A stretch of DNA of 64,000 nt from Rutidosis leptorrhynchoides (GCF_046630445.1 NC_092335.1:7669501-7733500), one strand, 5' to 3'. Positions 22,789 through 34,999 are shown, counted from the first letter of the stretch. Numbers and translations are program-made. The notes: a model not told the origin generated them from the letters alone.

Positions 22789-25700
22789 TCAGCTAATTCC
22801 AGGACTGTAGAAGGTTCCTCCTTCCCTCACTTTATGAGAACCTTCACTATCTCTAACTTTCCTCAACTTAGAATCCAGCCACACATCATTCTCCTTAGCC
22901 ACATGCATTAACTCAAACAATTTATCTTTTTCTTTAGGAGACAAGTTACACACAAGACGGTTGCTCAAACTTTCATCTCCTCTACTCCTAGCATCATGAA
23001 CCCGTCTATGTACTTTCCTCATGGAACGATCAAGCACCGGGTCATCCACATATTCCTTACACTCACTATCATGCCTCAAAGAACTATGTGGCGGGTTTTC
23101 ACTATCTCCCCCACACTTAGGCCCTTCAAGATCCTCTAAATTGGAAATCACCTCATAATCAACTCGAGAATTTACCTTTTCATTCTTATTCACTTTGATC
23201 TTGTGACCTCCAAACCTCTTAATAAGTTGTTCTACGTTTCTCCCCATTACTTTGACTAATTTTTCATCGGATTCTTCAGACTTTTCAAGTGTATCAACAG
23301 ACACATTCCCGACACAATTCTCCATTTTGTTATCCCTGGATACCTGTTCATTTAATTTTCTCATTGATGGTGGTCGGGAAGGCCTAATCGTCTTCGGGGT
23401 TACCAAATGTTCATCCTCTTCATATTTAGAAACTTTTTCATCCACCCCAACAAAGGTGTACACTGCCATCACGGTTTCTTTCATCGGTAATGAACAAGTG
23501 GTGCTAATAGACGAACTCAACTTGGTTTCAAGAACTTTACTTAGATTTTTCAATTCTCGCTCAAGATTTTGTATCAACTCTTGTTGACTCATCAAAATTT
23601 CTGCATTAGTTCTTATTTGAGATTCCATGAATTCACTCTTCATACCCTCTTCACTTGAATTCCTTACCTCCTCTTTCTCTTTCACATCCGGTGCATACTT
23701 TTGAACCTTTTCATGGTTATTATCCAACAAAAAACAATCCTGGACATCCGGTGTATGTAATGAATTAAAAATATTAATCCATGATCTCTTATTACCAAAA
23801 GAAATGTCCATAACCCCGGTTCTACAATTGATAAGAGCATCAATTGTGGCCAAAAATGGACGACCAAGAATGATCGTCGGTTGGGTCTCCCTAAAAGTAG
23901 TCTCAATGTCCATGACTATAAAATCTACGGGGTAATAAAAATCTTCAACTTTTACAATCACATTCTCCAACATACCCCGTGGAGTTCTCATTGACCGATC
24001 TGCAAGTTGGACGAGAATATCTGTATGTTTTAAAGTTCCCAACTCGTATCAGTCAACAAGGCTCGATGGAAGTATATTAATACTAGCCCCTAAGTCCAAC
24101 AAAGCCTTTTTAATATTAACATTACCCACCGTAACCGAAATTAATGGTGTCCTCGGGTCCTTAAACTTAGGTGGAAGTGAACCCGAAATGATAGCACTCA
24201 CTTTTTCAGTTAATTTTACCTTTTTGGGCAATGATGCGTTGAGTTTACGCTTTTGAACACACAAATCTTTTAAAAACTTAGCATATGCTGGAATTTGTTT
24301 GATTGCATCAATAAGTGGAATATTGATTTTTACTTGTTTAAATGTTTCCCACATATCATCCGTTTTCGGTCCCTTTTTCCCATAAGGGAATTGGTTTGGG
24401 GACTCCAAAGCCTCGGGGAATGGAATGGTATTAGTCTACATGTCTGATTTCTCAATTTCGTTAAAGAGGGGTCCTTTATTTTCCACCCCCTTCCCATGGT
24501 CAATATTTTCACTTACCTCATCCTCCTCATCAAGAACGATAGGAGACTTACTTGCATCGCGTTGAGCTACCTCTTTCTCACGAACCTTGTTGTCATACTT
24601 CTTTTCACTACGTAAGTTGCCTACCATGTTTACACTATGTCCTTTTCCCGAGTCCTTATGATTTGAATTTAACACCGTATAACTCGGTATGGTACCCGGC
24701 TCCCTATTTCCCTTACTTTTCGCTACATTACCGATCTCCTTAGCCAATGCACCAATCGACTTATTTTGCACTTCTATCATTTTTCGCATTTCGGAGATGA
24801 ACGCATCCATCTTAGCATCCGAGCTCGATGGTTGATTGGGTGGAGCATTGTTTTGATTTTGGTTTTGGTTTTGATAATTGTTTTGATTTTGGTAATTGTT
24901 TTGGTTTTGGTTTTGGTTTTGGTTTCGGTTATTGGGATAAGGGTTTTGGTAGTTTCCTTAGTTTTGAAAGTTGTTTTGGTTTTGGAAGTTATTTTGAGGT
25001 CTTGGTTGGGTTCCTTGATTGTTAGCATTTAGAGCGTTGTTATTGCTCCAACTAAAGTTTGGATGATTTCTCCATCTCGGATTATATGTGTTGGAGTATG
25101 GATCAAATCTCCTTCCTTGAACCTCGTTAACCTGTTCTTCCATTATTTGTTGATTCACCGGTGGAATCCTATTCCTACACCCGTGTGTGAAATGAGAAGG
25201 ATCTCCACATATCTCACAAACTTCCTGAACCTGCGAAACATTACAAGCAAGACCCTGGTTTGGGTTGTTAAATATAAGCATTTTCAAATCATCTAATTCT
25301 TTCTCTAAGTTCCTAGATGAACCACCTGAATCGGAAACATGATTCACCCGGGAGGTACTAGGTTGTTTACGATTAACCGAAGCTTGGGTTTTTGAACCCT
25401 TGCTTAACTGTTCAAAGAACGTCCATTCATCATCACTAGACCGAGTTAAGACTGCCCCACCACTAGCCGCCAAAAGAAACTGCATGTTTTGGGAATCTAA
25501 ACTATCATAGAAAACTTTAACCAATTCCCACTTGGGTATCTCATGGTGTGGGCATGCCCTAAGTAACTCCTTCAGACGTTCATACGCTTCATGAAATAAT
25601 TCACCCGGTAATTGTTTAAAAGATTTTATTTGCGTACGAATGTCTGAAGTTTTACTTATGGGGTAAAATTCCTCTAAAAATCGTTTTTTCATTTCCGCCC

Positions 25701-26244
25701 AAGTATTAATACTCCGGGCGGGCAAGGAGAGAAACCATCTTTTTGCCTTATCCTTAAGTGAATAAGGAAATAATCGAAGACGCACCTCATCATCAGTGAA
25801 ACCGTTTACCTGATTAGTAGCACATATCCCATTAAATTCAGTGATGTGTTCATATGGTTCCTCATTAGCCATACCTCGTTAGGTTGGCAAGATCGAAATG
25901 AGTTGAGGTCGGACCTCAAATCGTCGGTTGTTTTCTCCTGCCGGTGCAGGATAAACAATGGATGAATGATCCTCAAAATCACCCGGTTGGTAGTAGGTGT
26001 CTACTCCTCTTGGTCGTTCGTCCATCTCGTCTCGTTGATCAAAAACTTCCTCTTCAGTGTCAGACTCTGACTTGGGAGAGTTTGGTGGAACAATCGGATG
26101 TGTCTCTAACTGTGGTTGAGTGGATGCTGAAGCCACTGTCGAACCCTTTAAGATTCTTGTAGCTTTTCGATTAGCTTTTGCAGATTTCTCGATTTTCGGG
26201 TCTAAAGGCTTAAGATTTTGATCTCCCAAACTCCGAGTTTGCAT
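22789..26244 (-). pseudogene. Athila-type gag-protease frame with four in-frame stops
   Basis: A single reading frame of 1,152 codons from 26244 (MQTRSLGDQ) to 22789. Stops at 25881-25879, 24960-24958, 24438-24436 and 24051-24049 break it, but no frameshift does. In order: basic N-terminus; retrotransposon gag capsid domain (LRLFPYSLKDKAKRWF, WAEMKKRFLEEFYP); CCHC-like knuckle CEICGDPSHFTHGC near 25180-25222; Asn/Gln-rich linker 24850-25020; aspartic protease core LLDLGASINILP, then QLADRS and ILGRPFLAT. The protease reads DLGAS where many have DTG/DSG. The frame ends without RT. All four stops could come from C-to-T changes at Gln/Arg codons. Confidence 0.9.
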
Positions 26245-26409
26245 ACACTATCCTGCACTTCAACAAAAACAAGAACACCGAGCGTAAAACTGACAAAAAC
26301 AAAATAAACAAAACACTATTTTTGGATTTTTATTGGTTTTATAATTTTTATGGTTTTTCTAATTTAACACGAAAGCAATAAAATAAGAGCTCGCAATCAA
26401 GCGCACACC

Positions 26410-26427
26410 TCCCCGGCAGCGGCGCCA
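26410..26427 (-). other. Primer-binding site of Athila-like element (tRNA-Asp type)
   Basis: Minus strand TGGCGCCGCTGCCGGGGA, beside the 5' LTR at 26433. Confidence 0.93.
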
Positions 26428-26432
26428 AAATT

Positions 26433-27614
26433 TGATCGGTGTCGAAGGGCCGGTCAAAATAGCCTAATTACTCTACTTTAGATAGGGTAAGCAGGATTCG
26501 TTCCACGGGAAGTTATGATTAATTAGCAAGCAATTTCAAAATTGGTTTGTTTGTGATTAACTAAAATTAACTAAAGTAAAGACTAGATTAACAATTACTA
26601 AGCAAATGTAAACTTTGAGTATTTAAGAGCATAAACAATGAACTAAATGAAAAGGTTGTAATCAATTGGATGGAAGTCTTTATCCCTTCACAATCCCAAT
26701 CTAACATGCATTCATTCAAACAAGTATTATGTTTATCAAGTATTGATCAAATCTCATAGACAAGATTTCTTAGGCTTATCAACTCTAACTATCTTGGGAT
26801 TGAATCATGCAACCTAGACAATATGTCTTTATCCTTAATCTAATTAACACTAAGTTGGATCAAGAACACAATGCTAAATCATTATAATTCAACTTGCAAT
26901 AATCACAATCAATAATACTTGCATTGATCAATAAACAATTGGTTTATAATATCACAATTCAAAAGACATAGGTTTCATAACATTACAAACCACATAAACT
27001 TGAATGAAAAGAATATATGTATCAATTGTTCATGGAAGGAATAAAGTAAAAGAAACTAGCCAAGCATGTTGGTGATGATGATCATGATTGCTTCTTGAAG
27101 TTGCATGATGAACACTCCTTAAAACCTAGCTTGAATCTTGATTTGATGATGATATATGGTGTGTTTTTGTGTGTTTGATGCTCCTTAAACTGATGGAAAA
27201 GATGTCTTATTCGTAGCCTAGGGTTTCCTTTATATAGGAATGAAGTAGGGTATTCCCCAAGCTTGAAATCCCTTAAATCCGGCTTTAAATTCTATCCAAA
27301 AATACGCCCAGCCACAATTTACTCTCACCAACCGCAATTTACGCCCAGCCGCAAAAACCCAAGCGCCTCCTTATGCCAGTTTCTGACCTGAGCAAACTTT
27401 TAATTTCAGGCCAGCCGCAATTTACTCTCACCAGCCGCAATTTGCGGCTGGGTACTTTTTTCGAGCTTTTTTCTCGTTTTAATCCTCGTTTTCGCGTTTC
27501 GTCTTGACTCGTTACCCATTATAAAAACCTTATAAAAGAGCCTTTTCAACCTCAAATGCACACATAAAATTCATCTTTTAATATCAAACACAATCGGCAT
27601 TTATGAACCGATTA
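26433..27614 (-). repeat. 5' LTR of Athila-like element
   Basis: 1,182 bp matching 19901-21083. It includes the same CAGCCGCAATTT repeats and the CCGCAATTTGCGG palindrome (about 27410-27450). Confidence 0.93.
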
Positions 27615-27619
27615 TTACT

Positions 27620-30600
27620 CCCAGCTGCGAGGGAAGAATGGAGAAATCTAAGGTTCCAAGACTTTAAAAAAGTAAGTGAATACAGCTCGGCCATGTTCAA
27701 GATCCGTTCAAAGCTTCAATTCGGTGGTCAAGAAATAAGTGATGCTGATATGATGGAGAAAACTTTCTCCACAATGCATTCTACAAACATTACTATACAA
27801 GAAAATTTAAGATTGCAGAATTACAAAACTTTTTCCAAACTTCAAACTTATCTCTTAGTTGCAGAACTGAATAAATAATTACTGATGAAGAATCAAGAGT
27901 CTCGTCCTACGGGTGCGCTAGCATTTCCTGAAGCTAATGCCATTAACAATAATAATAATAAAAAAAAATGCACCTGGACGAGGACGTGGGCGAGGTCGTG
28001 GTCATATTGGTCAAAACCATCATCATGAAAATTACCATAACAATAATAAAAATCATAACTATGTTCGAAATCACCCTTATGGTAATGGTCGTGGTGGTGG
28101 TCGTGGTCGTAATGGTTACGGTGATCATGGTCGTGGACAAAGAAATAATAATCCACAAAATTATAAATTTCAACCACCATATAATCCCACAAATCATAAT
28201 GTTGAAGGAAGCTCTTCAAAGAATATAGAAGATTCTTGTTATCGATGTGGTAAGATTGGCCATTGGTCTAAAAACTGTCGAACAAATCAATATTCTGTTA
28301 ATCAATATCAGGAATCCCTAAAAGGAAAAGAAAAAGAGGCAAACCTTGTGGATGACCTTGATACAAAAATCACTGAGCCAACAAGTGACTACTTTAATGA
28401 ATAAATTTTCTATTATATGTCCATATCAAATAAATGGATGTAGATTTACGATCTATACCATATCTACTTTACTATATGTTTTCTTATTATGTACTTTCAT
28501 TTATAACATATTTTTGAATGTAATATATTGATGAATTATGTACTCATTATTTGTTTCTCATATTTTGAAGTTCATGATGTACACTACTGGAGTGCAAAAT
28601 CAGTCAAATGGTGGGGATCTTTGTATTGCAGACAGTGGTACCACACACACTATACTCAAATATAAAAATATTTCACTGATTTTAAAGCAACAGAAGGAAC
28701 GGTACATACTATATCAGGTCCTGCGGATTTAATAAAAGGAATGGAAAAAGAAAAATTCATGTTACCAAATGGTACAAATTTTCTGATAAAAAATGCCTTA
28801 TTTTCTCCCATGTCAAAGAGAAATTTGTTAAGCTTCTCTGACATATACCAAAATGGATATGATTATCAGTCAGTGACTACAGAAAATGATAAATATTTAA
28901 GTATCACTGACAAGAAGCATGTGATTGAAAAACTACCAAGACTTAGTTCTGGTTTACATTATACATATATAAATGTACCAGAAACACACATGGTAGTTAA
29001 TGAAAAGGCATATGATCCTGTAATGATCATTCTGGGGCATGAGGCCACCCATGATCAACAATGATGAAAAGAATAATTCAAAATACACATGGACATCCAT
29101 TGACGGATCAAAAGATCCCTCATGATGCAATTATTCCATGTACATCATGCTCAATTGGAAAATTGATAATAAGACCATCACCTCTTAAGGTTGAAAAAGA
29201 ATCACCAATGTTTCTTGAAAGAATTCAAGGTGATATATGTGGACCAATTCATCCACCATGTAGACCATTCAGATATTTCATGGTCCTAATAGACGCATCT
29301 AGTAGATGATCTCATGTTTGTCTATTATCAAGTCGAAACATGGCATTTGCAAAATTTCTTGCTCAAATTATTAAATTGAGAGCACATTTCCCTGATTATA
29401 CTATTAAAAGGGTGAGATTGGATAATGCTGGTGAGTTTACATCTCAAGCATTTAATGATTTTTGCATGTCTATTGGGATTGTTGTTGATCATCCTGTTGC
29501 CCATGTGCATACACAAAATGGTTTAGCTGAATCACTAATTAAACGATTGCAGTTAATAGCTAGACCATTGATAATGAGAACAAAACTCCCACTATCTGTA
29601 TGGGGTCATACAATTTTACATGCTGCATCATTAATTCGCATTAGACCAAGTGCAAGTCATACATATTCTCCCTTGCAACTTGCTTTTGGCCATCAACCAA
29701 ATATTTTCCACCTTAGAACATTTGGTTGTGCAGTTTATGTTCCTATCGCACGACCACAACGCACTAAAATGGGTCCTCAAAGAAGGATGTGAATATATGT
29801 TGGATATGAAACATCTTCAATCATAAGATATATTGGACCCATGACGGGTGATGTTTTTACAGCACGTTTTGCTGATTGTCACTTTAATGAAACATTGTTC
29901 TCCAGATTAGGGGGAGAAATAAAAAATAAAGAAAATGATGTTTCATGGTGTGAACCTCAATTAATGTATCTTGATCCTCGCACAAAAGAATGCCAGACCG
30001 AAGTTTAAAAAATAATGCATATGCAAGAACTTGCGAATAAATTGCCTGATGCATTTACAGATACAAAAAGAGTGACTAAATCATATATACCAGCAGCAAA
30101 TGCTCCAGCTCGAATTGAAAATCCAAAAGCTGGCAATAATGTCACTCTTGAGTCTTTGCCACGCCAGAAACGTGGGAGACCAATTGGTTCCAAAGATAAA
30201 AATCCTCGAAAAAGAAAATCAGCTGATAATGAGGTAAAAGAAAGTGTTCAAGAAGAACCACAAATCAATACTCCTTCTGCAGAGGAGATTGATGAAGTCA
30301 ATTCGGAAATTTCAATCAATTACGCACATTCAAAAATATTATGGAACCGAAATGAAATGAAAAATCTTGATGAGATATTTTCATATAATGTTGCATATGA
30401 CATCATGAATGATGATGATCCTGAATCAAAATCTGTCATGGAATGTCAAAATAGACATGATTGGGATCATTGGAAAGGAGCAATACGAGCTGAATTTGAA
30501 TCGCTCAATAAAAGAAAAGTTTTCGGATCTATCATTCTCACACCTAAAGATGTGAAACCTGTGGGATATAGATGGGTTTTTATGCGAAAAAGAAATGAGA

Positions 30601-30633
30601 AAAATGAAGTTACAAGGTATAAAGCTAGACTTA
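27620..30633 (+). pseudogene. Ty1-copia gag-pol, 3' part (frameshifts and stops, RT truncated)
   Basis: Continues the gag cut at 19900 (PAAREEWRNLRFQDFKKVSE). In order: Gly/Arg-rich nucleic-acid-binding stretch; CCHC knuckle CYRCGKIGHWSKNC at 28237; aspartic protease ADSGTTH near 28630; pre-integrase region with damaged HExxxH; integrase with GDICGPI, LDNAGEFTS and HTQNGLAES around the DDE residues; basic linker PRQKRGRPIGSKDKNPRKRK; then the first RT segment VGYRWVFMRKRNEKNEV. Frame breaks occur at about 27879, 28670 and 29060, and stops at 29307 and 29790. The RT ends abruptly at 30633. It is dead and truncated; no 3' LTR is seen. Confidence 0.9.
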
Positions 30634-30803
30634 TCTTCCAACTCGGTGCGAGTTAATTTTCACCGCTACCATCATTAAACTTGAAATAATTTTTCGAACA
30701 AAACGAGACTAACTACGTTCAAAACGGACAATTTTTCAAAAACGGTTGGCGTATCTTGCAGGCCGAAAGCACCCGCCGCATCGCGCGGGCCGAACCGGGC
30801 TAG
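30634..30803 (+). mobile_element. Helitron-like 3' terminus or very short Helitron
   Basis: Begins TC after A (30633) and ends with a GC hairpin CCCGCCGCATCGCGCGGG, then ...CTAG followed by T (30804). This matches Helitron rules: 5' TC, 3' hairpin then CTRR, insertion between A and T. The start coincides with the breakpoint of the copia RT, but copia sequence does not resume after it. It may therefore be only a 3' end with a captured or deleted neighbour. Confidence 0.45.
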
Positions 30804-31044
30804 TTCAACCATATAAACCGTGTACTTGTGTAGTGGTTATGCATTGTAAAGTATAATGATGTTATGAACACCATTTGAAAAGATAGATCTGTTAAGTTAA
30901 GATGATGTCGTTTTCTAAGGTAACAGATCCGGAGATATAAAAAAGTTGGACTTGTATTATCAAGAATGAGGTGTGGGAACCGTTGCCTGATTGACTGATT
31001 GCAAAAATGTGCCAATGATGAAGTGTGAGAAAAGAAAGGATTAG
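30804..31044. other. Unassigned 241-bp stretch
   Basis: No gene or repeat recognised between the Helitron-like end and the LINE poly-T. Confidence 0.4.
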
Positions 31045-31226
31045 TTTTTTTTTTTTTTTTTTTTTGAAAGGCAAGCAATTTTTATTAATAGAAAAAAACA
31101 GTACACGAAAACTAGTAAGGAGCTAAACAATAAACACAACAACATACAACTGCAAAATTAAGACACACAAACACACTTAATCTCGAAACTATAGAAGAAG
31201 CACAATCACGAGGACATTAGTTGTTA
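31045..31226 (-). mobile_element. LINE 3' end fragment with poly(A)
   Basis: On the minus strand a 3' UTR ends ATAAAAATTGCTTGCCTTTC followed by a run of A (T run at 31045-31065 on plus). This closely resembles the end of the intact L1 at 42295-42320 (TTTGCTTTTC then A). No ORF remains. A hAT MITE interrupts it at 31235. Confidence 0.6.
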
Positions 31227-31234
31227 CTTGTTCA

Positions 31235-31735
31235 CAGGGACGGAGCTTGAAAACTAACACGAGGGGGCCCGAGTATATATATATTATAAATATAAAACCT
31301 ATATTATATGTATTATGTATATGCATTATATATAATTTAAAAAATATATATATAACCTAAATGTCTAAATCAATTATAAGACTAACACTAATAGTATATA
31401 ACTGTTTGAACAAACATATTACGGAGTGCATAAGTATAATAAATTGTATATAATACTAATAAATAATAAATATACTCAATCACCACCTATCTCTTCGATA
31501 GATTAGAAAAAAAAATACAAGAGTTGCATATGAAGACAAGAAAGGGAAACACTACACTAAATTTCTAGAGCCATGCGTTTGGTTTTACCCGTTGGTTTTA
31601 TTTACCCAATGGGATGGGATGACCAATTGTGAAATTTTACATATTAAACCCTTATGAATTAGAAAATTGCTATATAGTCCAAATCTTTGTGGGGTGGCCG
31701 GGGCCCACCCCTGCCCCTTGAATGCTCCGTCCCTG
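31235..31735. mobile_element. Non-autonomous hAT MITE (501 bp)
   Basis: Perfect 12-bp terminal inverted repeats CAGGGACGGAGC / GCTCCGTCCCTG and an 8-bp target duplication CTTGTTCA at 31227-31234 and 31736-31743. AT-rich interior without coding capacity. Exact TIR and 8-bp duplication make the hAT assignment firm. Confidence 0.93.
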
Positions 31736-31743
31736 CTTGTTCA

Positions 31744-32051
31744 TCTCTATAATTAATTGCAGAAACACTAATTACTAATTAGTGATAATCATATAGTATG
31801 AAGCAAGAGATGCAAAAATCTGTTTAAGAAACTGAAACATAACATTTCATAAATCCAAGCTATAAGTATTTAACAAATTCAAAACGCAACCATAAAAACC
31901 TAGAAACTGAAATACTTCAACCCCATACGAGTATAGGGTAGCATTACATTAACAGTTTAACATAACATAATGAAAAGTCTAGATGCAGTAATCAAGTTCC
32001 ACGTAGTGCATGTAATAGCATCATGAACTTGATCATCTACCTGAAACTCCC
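31744..32051 (-). other. 3' flank / 3' UTR of the FBA-domain gene
   Basis: No ORF. The minus-strand exon after the 3' UTR intron starts at 32052 (GGGGAGTTTCAGG) and probably ends somewhere in 31880-32000. The remainder is LINE remnant or intergenic. Confidence 0.4.
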
Positions 32052-32052
32052 C

Positions 32053-32806
32053 CTGCATCAAAATCAAAATGAACCATTAAGAATATATCCAATAGACGGA
32101 TCTGAAGGAAAAAAGACAGCCCAAAGAAATATATTATACAAAATGACATTTAGATTTGTAAAACGATTCTAATACTTAATTGTAGAGTACACTATAACAC
32201 AAATCAACAGAAACTTGATATAATTAGCAGCACCTGACAACATGTTCTTATTCGTGTGACTATAAGGGATTCACGATCGTTCTGGAAAAGCATTGTCTAT
32301 TATACAGTATAAACATAAATCACGAGGCAAGATTTATTGAACTGAAACATACTAGTAAGTCATGGTTGTTTAAGGGTCACCGGCATAGATCAACGTAAAA
32401 GGGCTGCACGTTCGAATTTCGAACAAATCAAACTAAGCATATAGATCCAAACACCAAATTTATAATTTACCCAAAGACAGAACAAAGGATTACAAAGCTA
32501 CTAAAACCCATGCCATGTAATAATTTATACATTTATAATTTTATATATTAAAAATTAAAAAGGACAACAATAAGCAATTCCCAAATTCCAACAATGAAGC
32601 TAGCATGATTATTAGCCTCGTTCTTTCTTATATGTTCCATTTACCTCATTAGTACAACACTTCCACATTCAAACAAAGTGCAAATCTTGTAATCAGTTTT
32701 CATTGATGACTAGAGATTTCCAAATCTTACAAAGCACACAACAAATAACTAGAAAACAAAGCCATCTATGCAATCAATAGAAAAGGAACAGTAAACTAAA
32801 ACATAC
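32053..32806 (-). other. Probable 3' UTR intron of the FBA-domain gene
   Basis: On the minus strand, 14 nt after the stop codon there is a donor TTAG/GTATG (exon end 32807), and an acceptor TTGATGCAG/GGGG before 32052. The intervening sequence is AT-rich and noncoding. Inferred from splice signals only. Confidence 0.45.
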
Positions 32807-32821
32807 CTAACAGTAGATACG

Positions 32822-34015
32822 TCACACACTGCAAAGAGACTCGGCAAATTGAAAGGTGTTTGGCTTATGAACATATATTCCATCAAAGTCGAACGAGCGA
32901 ATGGACCTAGGATCTCCAGTAAAATCAAGAAGCTTGTGACACGTCCTCGATAGGATATTGAATCTTATCGCTTTCCCAGGTATTTCAAGTACCAAAAAAG
33001 AATCTTCATCTTTTTCACCCAACACAAGAGATAACAACGTATAGTGAAAAAAACCACTACCATCAGCAGCTCTATACGTAGTGGATACGATTTCAGGGAA
33101 AGATCTACTAACTTGTTCAAGATCAACACGATATTTCATAATCCAACCCGAATAATCTTTCTTCAACTCGTGAATTTTGTATCTAACATTATCAGGAGCA
33201 CGAGGGATTTCGACAACAAGCAAGTGACCCCGAGACTCGTACATGTAACCACAATAAAGTTCAGGAGACACACGAAGAAGATGAAAAGGGCAGAAGATAT
33301 GACCAAGAACCTCTTTATCTAAATTGAAATACAAAATAAACCCCGACTTGTGATGCCAATGAACGGCATTGTTCCAATAAACACCACCACCAAAGTATAT
33401 ATCATACTCTTCATCAAGTGTAAAAGGGAAAACAGGCTTGCAAGTTTTAGTTTCAGAGGAATAAATTTCAATCAAGTAACTCGTGCCAAACCGAATATCA
33501 GAACCTTGGCTACTAACAAATATGATTTTGTAGTGAGGTGATTTTGAAGGATCATAAGCTATAGTCATACCTAAATGCTTTGACTTAAGATAATACTCGG
33601 GATCAGGAAGCGTTGTGTACTGGTTCATAGAAGGATTGTATACGTAATACTTGTAACCAATCGCACGCCTGTTTTGTACAACCATTTTTTTTTGGCCTTG
33701 ACACAACAATAAGCCATTAGAAGAGTCCTCAATCTTAATTTTTTCAACATCCAGATCAAATCTAAGGACTCTGAAAGGTGGTTTTACTGGAACCTCGATA
33801 TCGAAAGGGACGAAATCATGTGCTATGTGCTTCATTTTGATTATTGGTTTGGGAACTGTAAATTCATAATCTTCCCACGCTATGGATTGAACACCCTTTT
33901 TACGTTCGAGTGGGACAAACAAACCCAAAGGGAGAACGGGCATTTTCTCTGCAGCAATGACCGAAGAAGACGAACTTTCGTCTGTTTTTCCCCTTTTCAT
34001 GTTTTTTGTTGCCAT
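32822..34015 (-). CDS. F-box-associated (FBA) domain protein, F-box motif not seen
   Basis: 397 residues. The chosen start is the ATG at 34015 (MATKNMKRG), just inside an exon that opens after the acceptor TTATGTAG/AAC at 34024/34023. The frame upstream of it is intronic. A Ser-rich N-terminus is followed by the FBA beta-propeller-like region: SSNGLLLC, YYVYNPSMNQYTTLP, IAYDPSKSPHYKIIF, IEIYSSETKTCKPV and the YWNNAVHW motif typical of this plant family. The usual N-terminal F-box (about 45 residues with LP, Trp and Arg landmarks) is not visible. The product may therefore not dock on SKP1, unless the motif lies in an unseen exon. Full-length members act as substrate receptors of SCF ubiquitin ligases. 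It is flanked by UTR introns. Its 5' end is interrupted by an L1 at 35063. It looks intact as a coding sequence. Confidence 0.8.
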   Translation of the reverse strand: MATKNMKRGKTDESSSSSVIAAEKMPVLPLGLFVPLERKKGVQSIAWEDYEFTVPKPIIKMKHIAHDFVPFDIEVPVKPPFRVLRFDLDVEKIKIEDSSNGLLLCQGQKKMVVQNRRAIGYKYYVYNPSMNQYTTLPDPEYYLKSKHLGMTIAYDPSKSPHYKIIFVSSQGSDIRFGTSYLIEIYSSETKTCKPVFPFTLDEEYDIYFGGGVYWNNAVHWHHKSGFILYFNLDKEVLGHIFCPFHLLRVSPELYCGYMYESRGHLLVVEIPRAPDNVRYKIHELKKDYSGWIMKYRVDLEQVSRSFPEIVSTTYRAADGSGFFHYTLLSLVLGEKDEDSFLVLEIPGKAIRFNILSRTCHKLLDFTGDPRSIRSFDFDGIYVHKPNTFQFAESLCSV

Positions 34016-34023
34016 TTTTTGTT

Positions 34024-34999
34024 CTACATAACCATACAATAGAGGTTAGAAGTAAAAACGCAGCAAAGAATGAATTTAGCATGATTGATATACAACAACA
34101 ATAATCAATTATCAGCAGCAAAGATACAGTAGCTTTTTTGATAATTAACAGTAGATAATTAATTATGTGAGGTTGCATTAACAAAATTAATTGCAAATTC
34201 AGTTAAGCATGAACGTGTGTAGATCAACACATAAATACAAATTCAAACTTCCAAAACATAATTAAGCATACGTAATCTAACAAATTAGTTTCGAAAATTT
34301 TAGGTTCAAAAAAACTTAATTGCAACTTTATTAAACTAAATAACCTAAAAGTATACTAAGCGACTATATTTACACTAGTTAATTAACTAATTTTAATAAG
34401 ACGTAAATTAGAATCGCGAGAGTAAGCATACAAACATAATCGAACCATTAAGCACAAACTATCGAAGCGAAAGGAAAAACCATAAAAAATTACATCATGC
34501 AACCAATACGGTAAAAGTTAACCGCCATATACCGGCAACCGTTAGGTATCAAAAAAGCTACTGTATCTTTTGAACCCTTATTACATCTACACAAAAATTG
34601 ATTTATCTGAGTCTCACAACAGGTCAGTGTGAATTTGCAATTTTTAGTGTAAATTTTTTTAATTTTTCGATTTTGCCTTTGGTGAATTTTTTTTTACCTC
34701 AAACCCTTCATATTTTGTCCTTAAACATTAGTATTTTGCCCAAAAAAATCTTCAAATTTTGCTCAAAAAACTCTATATTTTGTCTCACAACCTCCATGTT
34801 CTGTCAAAAAAATTCCTACATTAAAAAAAAAAAATTCACCCTGGTGAAATTTTTTTTTTTAGTCCGCCACTGACCGGCAGCGTTTTTAATTTACACAAAA
34901 CTACTGAAGAGTTGTACTAGTAGGTTAAAACAAAAAAAAATATAGATGCTTAACGTATCAAACGCATAAATTACAGACAAAAACTAAAACAGAAATTAC
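34024..34999 (-). other. 5' UTR intron of the FBA-domain gene
   Basis: Donor GAAG/GTAATTTC at 35000/34999 and acceptor TATGTAG/AAC at 34024/34023 on the minus strand. The block 34620-34875 is T-rich with repeats of TTTTGCCCAAAAA type and an end ...TCCGCCACTG, so it may hold an old MITE. No coding potential. Confidence 0.6.

Larger units (their letters stand above)
19901..27614 (-). mobile_element. Athila-like Ty3-gypsy element, non-autonomous, inserted in copia gag
   Basis: 7,714 bp with LTRs 19901-21083 and 26433-27614 and target duplication TTACT (19896-19900, 27615-27619). Removing it rejoins the copia gag exactly. The minus-strand primer site TGGCGCCGCTGCCGGGGA (26410-26427) is the tRNA-Asp type known from Athila/Calypso. 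The purine tract AAGTGTGGGGGAGT is at 21084-21097. It encodes only gag and protease in one interrupted frame. RT, RNase H, integrase and env-like regions are missing. LTR ends are TGATCGGT...ACCGATTA, so the usual terminal CA is TA in both copies. Confidence 0.93.

Noticed and set aside
24766-25032. Plus-strand hydrophobic frames (repeated Leu-Val, Phe-Gly)
   Set aside because: They are antisense shadows of the Asn/Gln-rich linker of the Athila gag.
27893-28228. Asp/His-rich and Thr/Ile-rich frames on both strands
   Set aside because: They are shadows of the Gly/Arg-rich nucleic-acid-binding tract of the copia gag.
34620-34880. Possible MITE in the 5' UTR intron, ends CAGTG and CACTG
   Set aside because: The ends pair over only a few bases and no target duplication could be found, so it is mentioned only within the intron entry.
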